The translations under genes were made by a program, and so were the position numbers. A DNA stretch of 64,000 nucleotides from JAOSJL01 sp963704035 (lineage in GTDB: Bacteria; Actinomycetota; Acidimicrobiia; IMCC26256; JAOSJL01): assembly GCA_963704035.1 (NCBI GenBank), contig CAVPGR010000002.1:868001-932000 (forward strand), in the 5' to 3' direction. The notes under the pieces were generated by a model. The model was not told the origin of the DNA. It saw nothing but the letters and a program-made list of their open reading frames with translations, and did no database searches. Positions 17,305 to 26,478 of the stretch are shown in pieces (the stretch's first letter is position 1; the number at the start of each line of letters is the position of its first letter).

Positions 17305-17851
17305 GGGAGCCACCCAGGTAGGCACGCGCCAGCAGAAGGGCGACGATGCTCTTCGCATCGACCAGGTCCCGATTCGCGACGAGAGACTCGACGCTGTCGA
17401 GTTCCACGTCGACCGTGGTCATCGCTTTTTCTTCCGCCCCGATGGGTGTACGCATTCCCGTGTCGGTGACTGAGAGAGCGAGGAAGCAGTGCATGTACTC
17501 GGTACAGAAGCCCGGTGAGTTCCAGAACTCGGCGAGCGGAATCAGTTCCGTGGGCGTCATGCCGACCTCCTCGGCCAGTTCTCGACGCGCGGTTTCGATC
17601 GGGGGCTCACCATCGACATCGCGCCGACCCGCAGGAACCTCGAGGAGGTCCCCGCCCGTTGCGACTCGAAACTGGCGGACGAGCAACGCTGTGTCGTCCG
17701 AAAGCATCGGCACCACGCAGACCGCACCGGGGTGGCGGACGATCGTGCGCTCGTGCTCGGCTTCGTCGGGCCCGACAATGAGTTCCCGAGTGACGTCGAG
17801 GAACCCGCTCGTCAGCAGCGGCGTGGATGAAGCGACGTGGAACTCGCTCAC
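17285..17851 (-). CDS. NUDIX hydrolase (ADP-ribose pyrophosphatase type)
   Basis: The 188-residue protein carries a NUDIX box in the segment GRRDVDGEPPIETARREL AEEVGM (residues ~80-103), with the diagnostic RELAEEVG core. The first spacing is one residue longer than the textbook pattern. A tail (FWNSPGFCTEYMHCFLAL) typical of ADP-ribose pyrophosphatases follows. The likely reaction is cleavage of ADP-ribose or related nucleoside diphosphate sugars, protecting the cell from reactive ADP-ribose. The ATG at 17851 overlaps the pyrG stop (ATGA), a sign of coupled translation. The M. tuberculosis homologue at the same position is Rv1700 (recalled). Confidence 0.88.
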   Translation of the reverse strand: MSEFHVASSTPLLTSGFLDVTRELIVGPDEAEHERTIVRHPGAVCVVPMLSDDTALLVRQFRVATGGDLLEVPAGRRDVDGEPPIETARRELAEEVGMTPTELIPLAEFWNSPGFCTEYMHCFLALSVTDTGMRTPIGAEEKAMTTVDVELDSVESLVANRDLVDAKSIVALLLARAYLGGSHAGLPT

Positions 17852-19491
17852 ACCGATCGGCCGATGGGCAGTCGTGGCGACCTGCCCTCGGCCCGCTCGT
17901 GCGCCGCCACGGCGAAGGCGGCGAACAACGGGTGAGGTCGATCGGGTCGGCTCTTGAACTCAGGGTGTGCCTGGGTGGCCACGTAGAACGGATGCACCGA
18001 GCGGGGCAGCTCGATGAACTCGACCAGCCTGTCGTCAGGTGACGTGCCCGAGCACACGAGGCCGAACTCCTCGAGTTGGCCGCGGTACCGGTTGTTCACC
18101 TCGTAGCGGTGTCGGTGACGCTCGTAGACGACTTCCTCGCCGTACGCCTCGAAGACTGCGGTGCCGGCTTTGAGCTTCGCGGGATAGGCGCCGAGGCGCA
18201 TCGTTCCGCCCTTTTCGATGACGTCGCGCTGATCGTCCATGAGATCGATCACCGGATGGGGTGTGTGGGGATCGAACTCCGCCGAGTTGGCGCCCGCGAG
18301 GCCGCAGGCGTTGCGGGCGAACTCGACCACGGAGCACTGCATGCCCAGGCAGAGGCCCAGATACGGCACACTGTGCTCCCGGGCGTAGGCGGCGGCGGCG
18401 ATCTTGCCTTCGACACCGCGGATTCCGAAGCCCCCGGGCACCACGATCCCGTCGAGGCCGTGGAGGCGTCCCTCGGCGAGTAGGCCTTCTGCGTCGTCGG
18501 CGGGGATCCAGTCGACCATCACCTTGGCGCCGCACGCGTACCCACCGTGCTTCAGAGCCTCGACGACGGACAGATACGCGTCGGGAAGGTTCACGTACTT
18601 GCCGACCAGGCCGACGCGGACCTCGTCCTCTGCAGCTTCCACCCGGCGCACGAGACCCTCCCACTCGGACAGGTCGGGCTCGTGTCGCGTCAGTTCCAGG
18701 GTTCGACAGACCAGCGAGTCGAGGCCTTCGTCGTGGAGGACCAACGGGATCTCGTAGAGGTTCGACGCGTCGATCGCCGAAACAACACCTTCCTCGGGTA
18801 CGTCGCAGAGCTGGGAGATCTTCGACTTCAGCTGGGCGGGAATCGGGCGGTCCGAACGGCACACGATGGCGTCGGGCTGGATACCGCGGCTCCGCAGTTC
18901 GGTGACCGAGTGCTGGGTCGGTTTGGTCTTCTGTTCGCCGGACGGCCCGATGAACGGGACCAGCGTGATGTGGATGTAGAAGACGTTCTCGCGCCCGACG
19001 TCCTTTCGAAACTGCCGGATTGCCTCCAGGAACGGAAGAATCTCGATGTCTCCGACGGTGCCGCCCACCTCGGTGATGACGACGTCGACGTCCTCCGAGT
19101 TGGCCAGTCGGAGGATCCGGTCCTTGATCTCGTCGGTGATGTGGGGAATCACCTGCACCGTCTGGCCGAGATATGCACCGCGTCGTTCCTTGGCCAGAAC
19201 CGACTGGTAGATCGATCCCGTCGTGGCGTTGGAGTCCCGGTGGAGAGGGACGTCGACGAAGCGCTCGTAGTGGCCCAGATCGAGATCGGTTTCGCCACCA
19301 TCGTCGGTGACAAAGACCTCGCCGTGTTGGAACGGATTCATCGTGCCGGGATCGACGTTGATATAGGGGTCGAGCTTCTGCATCGTGACCCGCAGACCAC
19401 GGGCCCGAAGCAGGCGACCGAGCGACGATGCAGTCAGACCCTTGCCCAGACTCGACGCCACTCCACCCGTCACGAAGACGTGCTTCGCCAC
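17848..19491 (-). CDS. pyrG: CTP synthase
   Basis: PyrG makes CTP from UTP, ATP and glutamine. The 547-residue protein starts with the invariant synthetase opening (KHVFVTGGVASSLGKGL) and ends with a class I glutamine amidotransferase domain. The Cys nucleophile is in YLGLCLGMQ near residue 380, and the catalytic His-Glu is in ATQAHPEFKSRP. I chose the GTG at 19491, which has AGGAGG six to eleven bases upstream. The frame extends another 123 codons upstream but without family similarity. It heads the run pyrG, NUDIX, xerD, traR-like, HD, with overlapping or near-touching genes. Confidence 0.96.
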   Translation of the reverse strand: MAKHVFVTGGVASSLGKGLTASSLGRLLRARGLRVTMQKLDPYINVDPGTMNPFQHGEVFVTDDGGETDLDLGHYERFVDVPLHRDSNATTGSIYQSVLAKERRGAYLGQTVQVIPHITDEIKDRILRLANSEDVDVVITEVGGTVGDIEILPFLEAIRQFRKDVGRENVFYIHITLVPFIGPSGEQKTKPTQHSVTELRSRGIQPDAIVCRSDRPIPAQLKSKISQLCDVPEEGVVSAIDASNLYEIPLVLHDEGLDSLVCRTLELTRHEPDLSEWEGLVRRVEAAEDEVRVGLVGKYVNLPDAYLSVVEALKHGGYACGAKVMVDWIPADDAEGLLAEGRLHGLDGIVVPGGFGIRGVEGKIAAAAYAREHSVPYLGLCLGMQCSVVEFARNACGLAGANSAEFDPHTPHPVIDLMDDQRDVIEKGGTMRLGAYPAKLKAGTAVFEAYGEEVVYERHRHRYEVNNRYRGQLEEFGLVCSGTSPDDRLVEFIELPRSVHPFYVATQAHPEFKSRPDRPHPLFAAFAVAAHERAEGRSPRLPIGRSV

Positions 19492-19627
19492 GTTGCCTCC
19501 TCGTCTCTCGTCCCGCACCTTCGGCACCGGATTGCTCCGTGCCGCCACCGGGCGTCCCATCTCCGACCCATCTCCGGCCTGTGGCAGGTGACGGGTGCCG
19601 AATCGGGGAGGCCGAAGCGACGGTACC

Positions 19628-21162
19628 ATGCGCTCCGTTCGGCTCCGGGGAATCCCCGGTTCGCCGCATCCCGTGCCCGTGGGCCCACCGACGTCCTCCC
19701 CCACAACGCCGCGGCCTGACACCGCGGGCGTTCGCCATCCGGTCCTTTTCGACGCGTCCCTGCTCGCTCTCGGCACGATCGTTCTCCGTATCGGCGCACT
19801 GGTGGCGGACCGCCATGTCACCTTCGACGACGGCGTCTTCGGCGCATCGGCTGTCGCCATGCGCGACGGAGGCGTTCCCTTTCGGGACGTCTTCTCGAGT
19901 CAGGGTCCCCTGTTCCTTCCGCTCGTGTGGATCGCCGATCTGAGCGGATTGCGCACACTCGATGCGCCGCGGATCCTGGCCGTGGCCTCCGGCGTCGTTC
20001 TCGTGTTGGCTGTGTACGCCGCAGGGCGCGCCGTGACGACACGCGCCGGAGCGATCTTCGCCGCGGCGCTCGTGGCGAGTTCCGGTGGGATCCTGTGGAT
20101 CACGGGCCCCGTCAACGCCGACGGCCCCGCCTTGGCTTTGGCGACCACGGCGGTCGCGCTGGCTCTGCACTACCGGGTTCGGCCCTCATGGCAACTGGCT
20201 GTCGGAATCGGCCTCACTCTCGGAGCGGCGCTGTCGATCAAGAGCCTCGTGCTCCCAGCGGCCGTGCCCGTGGGAATCGCCCTGCTCGGTCCTCGACGAG
20301 GTCGGGACATCGCCGCGGCCGTGGGGGCCGCCCTGGTTGTCGGACTCGTTGCAGCAGTCCCGTGGGGCCTGGGCGACGTCTGGGACCAGTCGGTCGTCTA
20401 CCACCTCGAGGCAGCGGGGGGCGCACTCCGGGGGCGAACCTCCGCAAGATCGCCAGCACGCTCGGAGACCGGGATCTGCTCGTCGTGGTTGCCGCCGCCG
20501 CCGCTGCAACGTGCGCCGTCATCCGCCGCCTCCGCGGCACACCTGTCGCGGACGCACCGACAGCCGACAGCGCACGGACCACTGGGCCGGGCATCGGCTG
20601 GCTCCTCGGTGGGTGGCTCGTGGCGATTCTCCTCCTCCTCAGTCTGGAGCATCCTCTGTGGCGACCACATGTGGCGCATCTGGTTCCCCCGCTCGCACTG
20701 CTGGCGGCGTGGCGGCGTCCCTCGTGGCGGGTGCTGGCGATCGTCTTGGTTCCGGCGCTCGCCTACCACGTCGTGCACACGACCGAGATCCTGTGGCCCG
20801 ACGACGCCACCGGCGATGAAGCCGCCGTCGTCGCCGAGTTGCAGTCGCTGCCCGAGGGTGCTCTCGTCATCAGCGATGATCCGGGTCTCGCGTGGCGCGC
20901 CGGCCACGGCACACCACCCGACCTCGTGGACACGTCGATCCTGCGGATCGAATCGGGCCGGATCACGTCGGAATCGCTGGCGGACGCTGTGGCCGACGAC
21001 TCGCAGGTCTGCGCCGTCGTGGTCTGGTCTGCGGTGCGTTTCGGCTCCTTCGAGGAGCTTCCCGCCCTCCTCGAGGACGAAGGTTTCGATGTGGCGGCGC
21101 GCTACGACGATTCGCGCGTGCTGTATGTGCGGCCCGACTGTGACCCCGGGTCGCAAGGCTGA
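19628..21162 (+). CDS. Polytopic membrane protein, glycosyltransferase-39-like, with an apparent frameshift
   Basis: The first frame opens at the ATG at 19628 and gives a membrane protein with the luminal acidic loop HVTFDDGVFGASAVAMRDGG and following SSQGPLF. This is the layout of ArnT/PMT-type (GT-C, GT39-like) lipid-linked sugar transferases. Several hydrophobic helices follow. Coding then passes to another frame (RTPGANLRKIASTLGDRDLL, then more helices) and ends at 21162. Adding one G to the run of six G at 20416-20421 rebuilds a single protein of about 511 residues. A G-run length error is the most likely cause; slippage-type phase variation is a weaker alternative. The substrate is unknown. 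It interrupts an otherwise minus-strand block. Confidence 0.7.
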
Positions 21163-21178
21163 AGGCCGACCGACCCGT

Positions 21179-22039
21179 TCAGTCGCTCTGTCCGGCCTCG
21201 TCGAAGCGACGGAGCCAGGGCGTCTTTTCGATGACGTTCGAGAAGGAGACCATCTCGGCCGCCACGTTCAGGACCAAGAGAGCCACGAGAACGACGGTAC
21301 GGGCACCGCGACCCAACTCCAGCACGGCCATGAGACCCAGGACGGCACCGATGACGTTGGCGCCCGCGTCGCCGAGCATGACCCGCTCCCGCAGGTCGTC
21401 GAGGAGTACGCCCGTGGACGCTCCCATGACGGGCGCCACCGCGATGCCCACCGGGCTGGAACCCGCGAGGAGAGCAAGGGGGGCGTAGGCGACGAGAGCG
21501 ACCTTGATCGTGCGTCCCGGAGCCCGGTCGAGCAGATTGCCGAGGTTCGCCGCAAGGGCGATCAGCACCGCGTCGGCAATGAGGCGTTTTCCGCTCACGA
21601 AGTCGGGGACGGCGACGAGGATGAGTGCCGCCGCTGCGCCGCCGAGGAGCTTGAGAATGCCCGTGGTGACGCGCCCCTGGGCCAGGGCACGTACGTGACC
21701 CCGATAACCCCTGTCACCGGCGTCGCCGAGAACGTCGTCGACGAATCCCAACAGCCCGAACGCGAAGCACGCGAACAAGACCAGCGTGCGGGCGACGTTG
21801 CCACCGGGCTCCGCGCCGAGACCGAGCGCTTCCAGCATGGAACGCCCGGCCTCCACGATCAGGACGGCGAACACGACGAGGATCCCCCCGGACGCCGGGA
21901 CCTGGTCGCCGCGGTGGTTCGTCCGCAACAGAACAGGAGCGCTCGACAGCGCGTCGGCGCTCAGAACGAGATATCGCACAGCAAGAAGTCCCGTCAGAAA
22001 GGCGATCGCCCACACGGCGAGACCACCCAGTGCGCTCAC
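21179..22039 (-). CDS. WecA/MraY-like glycosyl-1-phosphate transferase family membrane protein
   Basis: A 286-residue polytopic protein with the acidic motifs of the polyprenyl-phosphate glycosyl-1-phosphotransferase superfamily. These are FGLLGFVDDVLGD (the DD pair, near residue 95-105), NLGNLLDRAPGR (near 190) and VMLGDAGANVIG (near 240). Family enzymes load a sugar-phosphate on a polyprenyl carrier for wall or glycan synthesis. It is shorter than MraY (about 320-360 residues), so it may have lost a helix or two. The GTG start at 22039 overlaps the stop of the upstream membrane protein (GTGA), which suggests the two work together at the envelope. Confidence 0.75.
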   Translation of the reverse strand: MSALGGLAVWAIAFLTGLLAVRYLVLSADALSSAPVLLRTNHRGDQVPASGGILVVFAVLIVEAGRSMLEALGLGAEPGGNVARTLVLFACFAFGLLGFVDDVLGDAGDRGYRGHVRALAQGRVTTGILKLLGGAAAALILVAVPDFVSGKRLIADAVLIALAANLGNLLDRAPGRTIKVALVAYAPLALLAGSSPVGIAVAPVMGASTGVLLDDLRERVMLGDAGANVIGAVLGLMAVLELGRGARTVVLVALLVLNVAAEMVSFSNVIEKTPWLRRFDEAGQSD

Positions 22040-24381
22040 TGTCCGATTCGAATGTCCGCGGCGTCGGGCTCAGGCTCCCTGCCTCCGTTCCTCGGCGGTT
22101 CCGGGACGCGCACCACGAGGACCAGGTAGACCAGTGATCCGTTGATCACGCCGAGCATCAGGCCAGGCACGGCGATGCCCGAATCGTTGAGGGCGAAACC
22201 CAAACCGCCCGCGATCATGAGGCCGACGAGTGCGGCCCTCAACTCCGGAACCGCGGTCTGGATGGCGCGCAGGCGTCCCCGGGAACGCCAGACGAGCACG
22301 GCCAGGAAGACCACGATGATCGGGACCATGAGCGTCCACACCGAACGCGTGAGAACCGAGAGGTTGGCGCCGAGCTTGCGCAGCACGACCGTTTCCAGAG
22401 CCTCCCAACCATCGTCGGCGATGCTCTCGACGAGTCGGCCGAGGTGCGTACGACGCTGGGCCGGACGCAGCAGGTCGAGGGTGGCGAATACGCCGATCAC
22501 GGCGACCGTCGCCGCACCGACCCACACGAGGGTGCGCGCACGCACCTTCGCCCCGACCAGGAGCATCCCCATCACGATCGTTGTCGGGACCAGAGTGAGC
22601 ACGCCCCCGACATCGGACCCCCACATGGGCATACCGACCATGACGAGAGTGAAGATCAGGATCCCGAGGCCGGCCTTGGCCCCGCGACGTCCCCCCACTC
22701 TGTTGGCGACGAGAGCGGCCAGCAGTACCGCGGCGCCGGCGATCTGAGCGAACGCGAGGTTGCCGAATCCCGCAAAACGACCGGCCACCGTCGGCGAGTA
22801 TCCGAACACGGTGTTCAGTTGAAGCGGTGCGCCACGGACGACGTCGAGAAACTGGAGCCCGAGGATCACCGCGAGCGTGATGATGAGCGCGTCGGTCCAA
22901 CGCCGGGCGAACACGGTCGCCAGTGTTCCGATCAGCAGACCGATGCCGCCGAGGAAGACCCAATACCACCCGACCGGATAGCGGTAGAACTCGATCATCC
23001 CAGCCAAGTAGGTGGCAGGGAGGACGCCGAGGAGGGCGAGCGCACTGAACGCCACGACACTCCGCGATCGGCGCAGTCCACGGGCGAGCGCGACAATGGC
23101 GAGCGCACACAGGATGACGTTGGCGACGACGAACACCTGCGCCACCGGTGTGACCATGCCGTCTCGAAAGCGCGCTTCGTCGTTCGCTTCGATGAGGAGT
23201 TCTCGGCGCCGGGCGGCATCGCCGCCGGTCGCACCCCGTTCGAATGCTCGGCCCTCCATCGACGACGGTCGTTCGACATCGAGCAGCTCGAGAATCGTCG
23301 GGGCGATGTCGACAGTCGTGACGAATCCCGATCTCCGTGTGCTCGCCGATCGAAGAAGTCCGGGCTCCAGGTCCGCGTGCCGAAGCCCCGCCACGCTCAG
23401 GTTCGTCCGTCCGCCTGCGTGGTATGGACCGACGACCATGACGGCGTCCGTCGCGGGATCGACGTGCTCGAGGATCCGACCGACGATCTCGTCACTGGAT
23501 TCGAGGGCTTGACGCAGAAAGTCCGTTCGCAGGTCCGGTGCCACGAAGGGTCGGTAGGCGTCGGCGCGCACGAGGTCGGAGGCCTCGACGAGGACGACGG
23601 AGTCGGTGGTCCACACCTGCTCGAAGGCGGTCTCGACCGCTTCGGGATCAAGTCGGACTCCGAACGCCGCCTCGGGATCGTCGACCAGCAGATCCCGATT
23701 GACCTGGCCTGCGGGAACCACTCCGTCGCTGTCCATCAGTCCCATGACAGCTTCGCGACCGTAGGTGACGTCGAGATCCGGCACCTCCCAGTCGGCGTTG
23801 GCGATGACGGCCCTCGCGACGCCGGCGTCGTTCAGAGCATCACCGAGAGCTCCGATCTCCGCCTCGAAGCGAAGACCGTTGTTGCGTTCGACCACCGCGG
23901 GCAGCGCGAGGCTGAAGATCGCTTCCGAGGGCGCCTCACCCGTTCTCCGTTCGAACGCCTCCTCGGCCGAACCGCTCCCGTAGCGCTCGTCGACCTGGAA
24001 AGCCAGCCCGTCAAAGGCCACCGAACCCCGCGCACGAGTTCCGGCATCCATGGTGAGGTACCCGTCGCCTGCTCGTGTCGTGCGTCGCACTCCCCTCACC
24101 GACAGGTCCGCGATCGCCGACTCGTCGAGCAGCCCGTTGAGATGCGGCAACTCGGCGAGGCTGAGATCCTCCCATGTGATCGTGGGAATCGAGATCACGA
24201 GAACGCGCTCGACCGGGACAACGACGTTCTCGTCCGCGGCTTCCGATGCCGCGGCGCTCGGGAGTCGTGCCGTGCCCAGAAGTGCGATGGTTACGGCGAG
24301 GGTGATCGCGACCAAGGCGGCCACACCCACGGCGACGAGCGCGCGTCGTACCCGGAACCGACTCGTCGTCAGGGCTCTCAC
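22036..24381 (-). CDS. Polytopic envelope protein with an extracytoplasmic phosphatase-like domain
   Basis: A 781-residue protein. One N-terminal helix (LVAVGVAALVAITLAVTIAL) is followed by a large exported domain of about 400 residues with a sulfatase/alkaline-phosphatase-like flavour (VLVISIPTITWEDL.., VDIAPTILELLDVERPSSME, AVMVVGPYHAG). About ten further transmembrane helices form the C-terminal half. I chose the GTG at 24381, four bases after the stop of the steB/mctB gene. The longer frame lies wholly inside that gene. The VDIAPTILELLG-like stretch is typical of alkaline-phosphatase-superfamily enzymes, but I cannot see a full set of metal ligands, so enzymatic activity is uncertain. The neighbours (steA, steB, MraY-like) point to envelope assembly. 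Confidence 0.72.
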   Translation of the reverse strand: MRALTTSRFRVRRALVAVGVAALVAITLAVTIALLGTARLPSAAASEAADENVVVPVERVLVISIPTITWEDLSLAELPHLNGLLDESAIADLSVRGVRRTTRAGDGYLTMDAGTRARGSVAFDGLAFQVDERYGSGSAEEAFERRTGEAPSEAIFSLALPAVVERNNGLRFEAEIGALGDALNDAGVARAVIANADWEVPDLDVTYGREAVMGLMDSDGVVPAGQVNRDLLVDDPEAAFGVRLDPEAVETAFEQVWTTDSVVLVEASDLVRADAYRPFVAPDLRTDFLRQALESSDEIVGRILEHVDPATDAVMVVGPYHAGGRTNLSVAGLRHADLEPGLLRSASTRRSGFVTTVDIAPTILELLDVERPSSMEGRAFERGATGGDAARRRELLIEANDEARFRDGMVTPVAQVFVVANVILCALAIVALARGLRRSRSVVAFSALALLGVLPATYLAGMIEFYRYPVGWYWVFLGGIGLLIGTLATVFARRWTDALIITLAVILGLQFLDVVRGAPLQLNTVFGYSPTVAGRFAGFGNLAFAQIAGAAVLLAALVANRVGGRRGAKAGLGILIFTLVMVGMPMWGSDVGGVLTLVPTTIVMGMLLVGAKVRARTLVWVGAATVAVIGVFATLDLLRPAQRRTHLGRLVESIADDGWEALETVVLRKLGANLSVLTRSVWTLMVPIIVVFLAVLVWRSRGRLRAIQTAVPELRAALVGLMIAGGLGFALNDSGIAVPGLMLGVINGSLVYLVLVVRVPEPPRNGGREPEPDAADIRIGQ

Positions 24382-24385
24382 CTGG

Positions 24386-25312
24386 TCACGGTTCGATGAA
24401 GACCGGAACCGACGATTCGGCGCCGGCGCCAAAGCCGTAGTGGCCGACAACACCGTCACCGAGATCATCGAGTGCGAGGATGACCGCCACGCGACCCGCC
24501 ACATGTTCCAGGTCGTCGACTGTCGAGACCTCCGCGCTGAGGATGTCATCGTCGCGCACGAACGCGACCTCCTGAGCACGTTCGGCGTCCGAATCGTTCT
24601 CCGCGAACGTCTCGGCCAGCACCGTCGGTCGCGCATCGCTGCTGAGCGCTCTGATCAGTGGTTCGGTCCAGATCTCGGATGCCCAGGAAGCGTCTGACCC
24701 CGTGGCCGCGACAACTCGGGTTCCATCCGCGGACAGCGATGCGACGTCGACCGGAACGCCTCCCACCTCGCCCAACTCGAGAAAACCCGAGTCGACGAGC
24801 GCCTCTAGTTTCGCGATGGACCCACCGCCGCCCACCTCGGACGCGACCATGCGGAGCCCCAGTTCGCGCAGACCTTCGGTCGAGGTACTGCCGGCAGCCA
24901 GGATCTCGGCAAGTGCCTGCTGGTCACCTTCCTCCTCGAGACGCCAGAGTTCCGTGAACCACAGAACACCCGGCACATGCGCCCCGGCCTGGCGAAGGCG
25001 TTCGACGGTGTCGTCGACGACGTCCGCGTTCAGACCACGAGGTGCAATCACGAGAGCGGGGATGTCGGTGAGGCGACCTTGAACGGCGTAGGGGGCCGAC
25101 TCCTCGATGTAGGTGTCGGACTGCTCGACTTGTCCGCGAAGGCGGTCATTGGCAGCGACCCGATCGTCGAGGTTGGCCTCCACCGAATCGATCCGGTTGC
25201 GCAGGGCATCGACGATCGCCCGGTCGATGAGTGTGGAGCCGATCACGATTCCCAGTGCCAGGGAGAGGAAGACGGCGATCAGGGAGACGAGGTGGAAGCG
25301 GAAGTTGATCAT
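24386..25312 (-). CDS. MctB/SteB-family membrane protein (copper transport protein MctB homologue)
   Basis: A 308-residue protein starting MINFRFHLVSLIAVFLSLAL, a signal-anchor typical of the family, followed by a coiled-coil (LRNRIDSVEANLDDRVAAND) and an exported alpha/beta domain. The M. tuberculosis homologue Rv1698 is MctB, proposed as an outer-membrane copper channel. In corynebacteria the same gene is steB, acting with SteA at the division site. The start overlaps the steA stop by one base (TGATG), so the pair is translationally coupled as in other actinobacteria. I favour the SteB-type cell-division role because no mycolate outer membrane is expected here. Confidence 0.82.
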   Translation of the reverse strand: MINFRFHLVSLIAVFLSLALGIVIGSTLIDRAIVDALRNRIDSVEANLDDRVAANDRLRGQVEQSDTYIEESAPYAVQGRLTDIPALVIAPRGLNADVVDDTVERLRQAGAHVPGVLWFTELWRLEEEGDQQALAEILAAGSTSTEGLRELGLRMVASEVGGGGSIAKLEALVDSGFLELGEVGGVPVDVASLSADGTRVVAATGSDASWASEIWTEPLIRALSSDARPTVLAETFAENDSDAERAQEVAFVRDDDILSAEVSTVDDLEHVAGRVAVILALDDLGDGVVGHYGFGAGAESSVPVFIEP

Positions 25313-26478
25313 CAGAACCTGTTCGTCACGTCGAGCCAGAAGTCACGGACCGTCAGCCACACACCGTCGAGGAACACATGGAGCGGCTCGGACACGACAG
25401 TGATGACGAGCATCGCGACGAGCGCGGCGCCGATCAACAACGCCAGGTCGGAACGTCGAACCCGCGTTTCGTAGAGCTGCGTGACGCCTTTCGCGTCGAC
25501 GAGCACCGGACCCAGGCGAAGTCGCGTCAGGAAGGTCGACGACATCCCGGGGCGGCCCTTGTCGAGGAACTCGACCATCGTGGCATGGGTACCGACGGCG
25601 ACGATCAGTCGGGCGCCCGCCTCGTACGCCAGCAACATCGCTGCGTCCTCACTGGTTCCCTCGATGATGAACTCCTCGTAGGGAAGACCCCATTCGAGGA
25701 GCGCCTCACGGCCGGGGGCTCTCCCGTCGGGGTGCACGTGATGGATCAGCTCCGCCCCGGTGCCAAGTGCAGGTTCCGAGACGGAGTCGAAGTCTCCGAT
25801 GATGAGATCGGGAGTGAAGCCGAGTTCGAGAAGAGCGTCGGCGCCGCCATCGACACCGATGAGAACCGGCCGGAACTCGCGAATGTAGGCCCGCAGGGTC
25901 TTGAGGTCGTGCCGGTAGTCGTGACCCCGCACCACCACCAATGCGTGGCGTGCGGTGAAATCCGTACGCAGTTCGGGGAGCCGAATGGGCTCGAACGTGA
26001 GCGTCGCCTCCTTCTCGACGTACTCGAGGGTGTTCGCGGCGAAACGCTGGAGCTCTCCACCGATGGAGACCCGGGCTTCTTCCATCCGTTCGACGATGTC
26101 GTCAGCTCGCAAGACGGGCCCCTGCGCCACGACCTCGTCATCACGCAGGATCGTCCCTCCGTCGAGCCGGATCGTGTCACCGTCTCTGAGGCCGTCCAAC
26201 AGGTCGGAGCCGAGATCGTCGACGAGAGGAATCCCCGCACGAACGATGCGAATCGGTCCGCCATTCGGGTACCGACCCGAGATGGAAGGGGCGGCGTTGA
26301 GGACAGCCTCGACTCCGGACTCGATCAGCCCGTCAGCCGCCACGCGGTCGATGTCCCGGTGGTCGATCACCGCGATGTCGCCCGGGCCGAGTCGCTTGAT
26401 GAGATCCTTGGTTCGGCGTCCGATCCGGGCTCGCCCGACGATCGGCTGCGTGGGAGCTTCGACCTCGCGTGGGCTCAT
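25312..26478 (-). CDS. steA: SteA-like cytokinetic protein (thiamin pyrophosphokinase-like domain)
   Basis: A 388-residue protein. The N-terminal half (IKRLGPGDIAVIDHRDIDRV) is followed by a thiamin-pyrophosphokinase-like fold with GVDGGADALLELGFTPDLII and GDFDSVSE. A single transmembrane helix lies close to the C-terminus (LALLIGAALVAMLVITVVSE). This matches Rv1697/SteA, which is recruited to the division septum in corynebacteria with SteB; it is not a known thiamin enzyme. Its ATG overlaps the recN stop by 4 bp (ATGA), and its own stop overlaps the steB start. Gene order recN-steA-steB is the actinobacterial arrangement. Confidence 0.88.
   Translation of the reverse strand: MSPREVEAPTQPIVGRARIGRRTKDLIKRLGPGDIAVIDHRDIDRVAADGLIESGVEAVLNAAPSISGRYPNGGPIRIVRAGIPLVDDLGSDLLDGLRDGDTIRLDGGTILRDDEVVAQGPVLRADDIVERMEEARVSIGGELQRFAANTLEYVEKEATLTFEPIRLPELRTDFTARHALVVVRGHDYRHDLKTLRAYIREFRPVLIGVDGGADALLELGFTPDLIIGDFDSVSEPALGTGAELIHHVHPDGRAPGREALLEWGLPYEEFIIEGTSEDAAMLLAYEAGARLIVAVGTHATMVEFLDKGRPGMSSTFLTRLRLGPVLVDAKGVTQLYETRVRRSDLALLIGAALVAMLVITVVSEPLHVFLDGVWLTVRDFWLDVTNRF

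Noticed and set aside
22444..24399. A very long plus-strand open frame (over 650 codons)
   Set aside because: It is antisense to a well-supported membrane-protein gene, has the composition of a shadow frame in GC-rich DNA, and shows no family pattern.
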